Source of the DNA: Mangrovibacterium sp041596335
GTDB lineage: Bacteria > Bacteroidota > Bacteroidia > Bacteroidales > Prolixibacteraceae
Direction: 5' to 3'
Length of the DNA: 64,000 bases
Assembly: GCF_041596335.1 (NCBI RefSeq)
Contig: NZ_JBFHIT010000004.1
Coordinates: forward strand, 124,001 to 188,000
In this document: one piece after another, positions 60,211 through 64,000 of the stretch
Layout of the letters: each line of letters begins with the position of its first letter
Numbering within the stretch: the first letter of the stretch is position 1
Program-made: the position numbers and the translations under genes
The notes under the pieces: generated by a model
The model's input: the letters and a program-made list of their open reading frames with translations, nothing else
Told to the model about the DNA's origin: nothing
Databases searched by the model: none

Positions 60211-61719
60211 TTTGATAAAGATATCTTCAATCGATTTAGGTCTGATGGCTTCCAACCAGCTGAAACCCGGAAGGAATTTTTCCGAGTCAGTAATGTCAGG
60301 GATTGGGATTAACTGTCCATCGGGGGTAGTCATGAAAGCAATTCGGGTAACTTTGCTGTCCTTCATTCTAATCTCGATTGTACTGCTTTGAGCTTTGTTT
60401 AACCCGATTATCCCGGTATCGTCACTGGCATAATAGAGACTTTGACCGTTACCGTCCACATCAATTTTGTATAATTCTTTTCCGCGGATATAACCGTTCA
60501 TATTTCGACCTTTAATTTGGTTAAAACGGTTTGAATCCTGCTGTGCGATGATAAACGCATCCTTCTGCATATAGAACTCCTGATTGACGGAATCCTTTGC
60601 CAGCATTTCCATATAGTTTGCGGTCATCTGGTTTGTTTCGGACCATATAACGGGGGCATGATGCATACATAGTAACGAATCTTTGGTGAAATAAACCAAT
60701 GAATCACACTTCCCTTGCAGGTCGGCTCTGAAAAATTTGACATGATGATAGGCCAGGACTATTTTTTCGTTCGCGATGGTGTCCGGAACCGTTTTGATCG
60801 TGTCGGCATGCATAAATAAAGTATCCTTTGCTGTGTAAAACAACACATGAGCCGAGTCGTTTACCAACGATTCCTTTAGAATGTCGTTGTAGGCAATTCG
60901 GTTTCCTTTTACAATTACACGGTTTTCGAAATTGTGAATACTTGCATTACCCACCGCCAATCCATCACCGGTTGTTTTGTTGTAAAAGATTGATTCTGCA
61001 TTAATGTCTTGCCCCTCTGTCTTAATCAACGGTCCTTTATGCAATTCTGCTTCACCGGTTTTAGTATTGTAAAATCCGGAAGAAGCAATCAGGGTGTCTT
61101 TTTCATCAAATATTGTTGTGGGGCCTACAATAGACGTAATACCGGTAGCGGGCTCGTATTCCAATGTATCTGACAGCATTCGGTAGGTATCGGTGAGAAC
61201 GTCGACTTCCGTTTTGAAGAATGCTTTGTCCAGTTGCGTGTAGTATTCGCCAATTCGGCTGTAAAGCGTGTTTGTACTATCCTTTACCGTGCCGTAATCG
61301 TCATAGTAGCCAACTCCTCGGTTCATATCGTAATGAAGGGTGTCGGTGGTTAGCGTGACATTTTTGTTTATCAATTTAACATCGCCTTGGGCGTAGGCCC
61401 ACTTGGTGTCTCCATCGTAGTGAATAAACCGGGCATAAAGATGGAGAGTGTCGCCTTTCAGAATGTGTACATGACCAAACGCGTCAACGATATTTGATCC
61501 GGCGTATGAATAAGCACTGTCGCACCACATTCGGATATCGTTGTGGTCGATGATGACAGATCCAAGCAATCGATTCGCGTTTTTCACGATAGCCTGGTTG
61601 TTCCGCATTACATCAGCCTGAATAATGTCCACACGGGTTTTATTCTGGGCCAGCAACCCGAACGGCATAGCCAGCATTAAGAAAAAGATTACTCGGAAAG
61701 TTTGACCGGGTTGGAACAT
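60202..61719 (-). CDS. OstA-like/LptA-domain outer-membrane biogenesis protein
   Basis: 505 residues with a signal peptide ending G-L-L-A-Q. The body is a long run of short beta strands with repeated G-D-V/T and D-T-L elements (G-D-T-L-H-L-Y-A-R, G-D-V-K-L-I-N-K-N-V-T-L-T-T-D-T-L), the pattern of the OstA/LptA beta-jellyroll that chaperones lipopolysaccharide through the periplasm. Bacteroidota have this long form in place of, or in addition to, LptA. The membrane-spanning barrel of LptD is absent. Next to MoxR and SurA-like genes, which together handle envelope maintenance. Its stop lies within the shared terminator. Confidence 0.88.
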   Translation of the reverse strand: MFQPGQTFRVIFFLMLAMPFGLLAQNKTRVDIIQADVMRNNQAIVKNANRLLGSVIIDHNDIRMWCDSAYSYAGSNIVDAFGHVHILKGDTLHLYARFIHYDGDTKWAYAQGDVKLINKNVTLTTDTLHYDMNRGVGYYDDYGTVKDSTNTLYSRIGEYYTQLDKAFFKTEVDVLTDTYRMLSDTLEYEPATGITSIVGPTTIFDEKDTLIASSGFYNTKTGEAELHKGPLIKTEGQDINAESIFYNKTTGDGLAVGNASIHNFENRVIVKGNRIAYNDILKESLVNDSAHVLFYTAKDTLFMHADTIKTVPDTIANEKIVLAYHHVKFFRADLQGKCDSLVYFTKDSLLCMHHAPVIWSETNQMTANYMEMLAKDSVNQEFYMQKDAFIIAQQDSNRFNQIKGRNMNGYIRGKELYKIDVDGNGQSLYYASDDTGIIGLNKAQSSTIEIRMKDSKVTRIAFMTTPDGQLIPIPDITDSEKFLPGFSWLEAIRPKSIEDIFIKQK

Positions 61720-61730
61720 GATCAGGGCAA

Positions 61731-62696
61731 TTACAAAAGTTTTTCGATCAGCTGATCAACTGATATGTTTTCAGCCTCAGCTTTGTAGTTTTTAATGATA
61801 CGGTGACGCAGAATATTCTTAGCGATTGCCTGGACGTCGTCAATGTCGGGTGAATATTTGCCAGACACAGCAGCGTGGGTTTTCGCGCCGAGAATGAGGT
61901 ATTGCGAGGCACGAGGTCCGGCTCCCCATTTCAAATATTTGTCGGCCAACGGATCGGCTAATTCTGTTCCCGGTCGGGTCTTCGCAGCCAATGTTACAGC
62001 ATAACGAAGCACATTTTCGTTGACGGGAATCTTCAAGATTAAATCCTGATAGTAGCGAATTTCTTCAGCTGAAATAATGGCGTCCAGACTTGTTTTTTGT
62101 TGGCTGGTGGTATTTCTTACGATGGTCAGTTCGTCTTCGAACTTTGGGTAATCCAACCAGATTGAAAACATGAATCGATCGAGTTGCGCCTCAGGAAGGG
62201 GATAGGTGCCTTCCTGTTCAATTGGGTTTTGTGTTGCCAATACAAAAAAAGGTTTGGCCAGCTCGAAACGTTGCCCGGCAGCCGTTACCGACCGCTCTTG
62301 CATCGCTTCCAGCAGTGCCGCCTGGGTTTTTGGCGGAGTCCGGTTAATCTCATCGGCCAGAATAATATTGGCGAACAGTGGTCCCTTGATGAACTTAAAT
62401 TCCCGTTCCTTGTCCAGAATTTCAGTTCCGGTAATATCGGAAGGCATCAGGTCGGGAGTGAACTGGATTCGGCTATATTTCAAACTGAAAACTTCAGCGA
62501 TGGTATTTACCAATAGTGTTTTGGCCAGACCGGGTACGCCAATCAACAAACAATGGCCTCTGCTAAACATAGAGACTAATACTTGTTTTACAATCTCGTC
62601 CTGCCCAAAAATGCGCTTTTTAATTTCGTCCTGCAACGTCATCATTTTCGCACTTAGGGTGTCTACGGCTTCAACCTCGCTTTTGAAGTTCATCAT
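61731..62696 (-). CDS. MoxR-family AAA+ ATPase
   Basis: 321 residues. Walker A reads G-V-P-G-L-A-K-T near 58, Walker B I-L-A-D-E-I-N-R near 112, sensor 1 A-T-Q-N-P near 155 followed by E-Q-E-G-T-Y-P-L-P-E-A-Q-L-D-R-F, and sensor 2 G-A-G-P-R-A-S near 255. These are MoxR signatures. MoxR ATPases act as chaperones, often with von Willebrand factor A-domain proteins, in envelope or cofactor maturation. No such partner is in the window, which may lie past the sequence end or elsewhere. It starts 9 bases after the SurA-like stop codon. Confidence 0.95.
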   Translation of the reverse strand: MMNFKSEVEAVDTLSAKMMTLQDEIKKRIFGQDEIVKQVLVSMFSRGHCLLIGVPGLAKTLLVNTIAEVFSLKYSRIQFTPDLMPSDITGTEILDKEREFKFIKGPLFANIILADEINRTPPKTQAALLEAMQERSVTAAGQRFELAKPFFVLATQNPIEQEGTYPLPEAQLDRFMFSIWLDYPKFEDELTIVRNTTSQQKTSLDAIISAEEIRYYQDLILKIPVNENVLRYAVTLAAKTRPGTELADPLADKYLKWGAGPRASQYLILGAKTHAAVSGKYSPDIDDVQAIAKNILRHRIIKNYKAEAENISVDQLIEKLL

Positions 62697-62705
62697 AAAA
62701 TCGGC

Positions 62706-64000
62706 CTATTTAATCCAGTTATTGAATTTGAAGTTGCAATTTACGTAAGAATCATCAATCCGGATATAAGTCTTAGCCTGACGTTCAGCGATCCATTTGT
62801 TAAGAGCTTCGTCCTGCTTTTTTTGCAGGTACATGTCACCAAGCAGTTGGTAGTCGTCTTGTAAGTTCGCGCGGTGTGCTTTGGAACGGGAAATCAGTTT
62901 TACCACCATATAGACAGAACGTTGCTTTTCGTCGATTGTTAGGAAAGGATCTGAGATTTCATTTTCTTTTAAGCGATCCAATACTTTGCTTACTTCAGGT
63001 TCAATTTCTTGATTTTTCCACTTTGACGACATCGTGTAAGGGTTGATCGCGATTCCACCGCCATTTCTGGAGTTTTTATCGGCTGAATAACGCATGGCTG
63101 CATCTTCAAATGTAATCTGATTGCGACGAATTAGCGCAGCCAGACTATCGAGCCGTGTGGATGCGTCTTGCATCGCTTCTACTGATGGTTTCGGCTTCAA
63201 AATGATGTGGCGGGTATTAACCTGTTCTCCACGACGATCCACCAGTTGAATAATGTGGTATCCGAACTCACTTTTTACGACGTTCGAAACACGGTCTCCG
63301 CGAAGGTTAAAAGCAACAGCAGCATAAGAAGGGTCGAGCTGAGCGCGGCCCATGTAGCCGAGTTCTCCACCATTCGGAGCCGACGGCCCTTCGGAATACA
63401 AAACAGCCAGTGTCGCGAAATTCTCTCCGTCTTCAATTCGTTTCTTAAATTCGCGTAAGCGAGCTTTAATGCGGTTTTCCTCTTCAATTTCAATTGGAGG
63501 GAAAATACTGATCTGTGCATATTCAACTTGTGGCTCAACCATTGGCAAGTCTTCCGTTGGTGTGTTGCGAACCTTATATCGAACCTCGGCGGGCGTTATA
63601 GTCACTTCGTTGGTTATTGTACCTCGCATTTGGCCTGTCATCAATTGGTTTTTAATGACTTCCTGCAGGCCTGCCTTAATTTCAATGATTGGCTTTTTAA
63701 AATAATCTTCAACAGCTTTTTCTGATCCCAGGTTTTTGACAAAGTATTGCATCCTTTGATCTAGTTGTTGGTTAATCTGGCTATCGGTAATAACAATATT
63801 TGTATCTAATTCAGCTTCGGCTAACAAGAGTTTTTCAACCAGGAAATCTTCTAAAATTTCGCACTTCATATCTCCGTCAGACGTTACACCTTGCGCCTGA
63901 TTATTCATATACATTTCTTCAATGTCTGATTTCATGATGATATTGCTACCAACTATGGCAACAATCTGGTCAACAATTTTATCCTGAGCAAAAAGTGTGT
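62706..64000 (-). CDS. SurA-like periplasmic peptidyl-prolyl isomerase (5' end outside window)
   Basis: The frame stays open to the window end on the minus strand, past the first internal Met at 63935, and begins with L-F-A-Q-D-K-I-V-D-Q-I-V-A-I-V-G, the normal start of a mature SurA after its signal peptide; so only the signal region is missing. The N-terminal chaperone domain (I-V-A-I-V-G-S-N-I-I-M-K-S-D-I) is followed by two parvulin-like regions: one with G-G-E-L-G-Y-M-G and F-G-Y-H-I-I-Q-L, and one with N-G-G-G-I-A-I-N-P. It folds outer-membrane barrel proteins in the periplasm. It leads the OstA-like/MoxR group. Confidence 0.92.
   Translation of the reverse strand, partial: TLFAQDKIVDQIVAIVGSNIIMKSDIEEMYMNNQAQGVTSDGDMKCEILEDFLVEKLLLAEAELDTNIVITDSQINQQLDQRMQYFVKNLGSEKAVEDYFKKPIIEIKAGLQEVIKNQLMTGQMRGTITNEVTITPAEVRYKVRNTPTEDLPMVEPQVEYAQISIFPPIEIEEENRIKARLREFKKRIEDGENFATLAVLYSEGPSAPNGGELGYMGRAQLDPSYAAVAFNLRGDRVSNVVKSEFGYHIIQLVDRRGEQVNTRHIILKPKPSVEAMQDASTRLDSLAALIRRNQITFEDAAMRYSADKNSRNGGGIAINPYTMSSKWKNQEIEPEVSKVLDRLKENEISDPFLTIDEKQRSVYMVVKLISRSKAHRANLQDDYQLLGDMYLQKKQDEALNKWIAERQAKTYIRIDDSYVNCNFKFNNWIK

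Noticed and set aside
1..64000. tRNA, rRNA, CRISPR arrays, insertion sequences, prophage or integrase genes
   Set aside because: None could be seen by reading; no transposase motifs, no regular spacer-repeat series and no conserved RNA-gene sequence were noticed.

Overview
The window is bacterial chromosome from the phylum Bacteroidota, most likely a marine member of the Marinilabiliales or Prolixibacteraceae type. That placement is an inference from gene content, because no rRNA gene is present. The supporting signs are a SusC/SusD pair, many exported lipoproteins with a Ser/Ala-Cys lipobox, a C-terminal sorting domain of the type IX secretion kind, A-rich leaders, a TonB receptor with a DUF4249 partner, an RseC-RnfBCDGEA operon, and the OstA-like/MoxR/SurA neighbourhood.

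Region 1 (1-28388, all + strand) is a polysaccharide utilization locus (PUL) whose 5' end lies outside the window. It opens with the C-terminal part of a SusC porin, a SusD lipoprotein and a DUF1735-type surface lipoprotein, closed by a hairpin at 4205-4235. A long enzyme train follows: five Cys-type sulfatases, three GH2 enzymes, two GH29 enzymes, a sialate-O-acetylesterase-like enzyme, a GH30-like protein with a sorting domain, and a multidomain protein (13339-15501) with a TIM-barrel-like catalytic region that I cannot place in a known family. The set fits stepwise removal of sulfate and acetyl groups and of fucose (or L-galactose) and galactose-type sugars from a complex sulfated, probably algal, glycan. 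The exact substrate cannot be read from sequence.

Region 2 (28389-30247) is a junction holding a small Lacal_2735-type gene, the decayed remains of a short-chain dehydrogenase and an AraC-type regulator.

Region 3 (30515-37941, - strand) is a probable five-gene operon: efflux adaptor, RND pump, TolC-like channel, then a LytS-type sensor kinase and a LytTR response regulator.

Region 4 (38256-50083, + strand) holds an AraC regulator, an NmrA-like protein, a TonB receptor/ferredoxin/DUF4249 trio, a secreted alkyl-sulfatase-like metallo-beta-lactamase, a triple rhodanese, an EgtD-like amino-acid betaine methyltransferase, a QorB-like reductase and an iron alcohol dehydrogenase. The run of sulfur-related enzymes is the most unusual gene neighbourhood in the window. 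The ferredoxin carries a C-x2-D-x2-C cluster motif, and the EgtD-like enzyme has a changed substrate-pocket position.

Region 5 (50429-64000) is core genome: the Rnf ion pump, RecG, a MacB/LolD-type ATPase, cobalamin adenosyltransferase, a DUF2795 protein, and an OstA-like/MoxR/SurA-like group cut by the window end.
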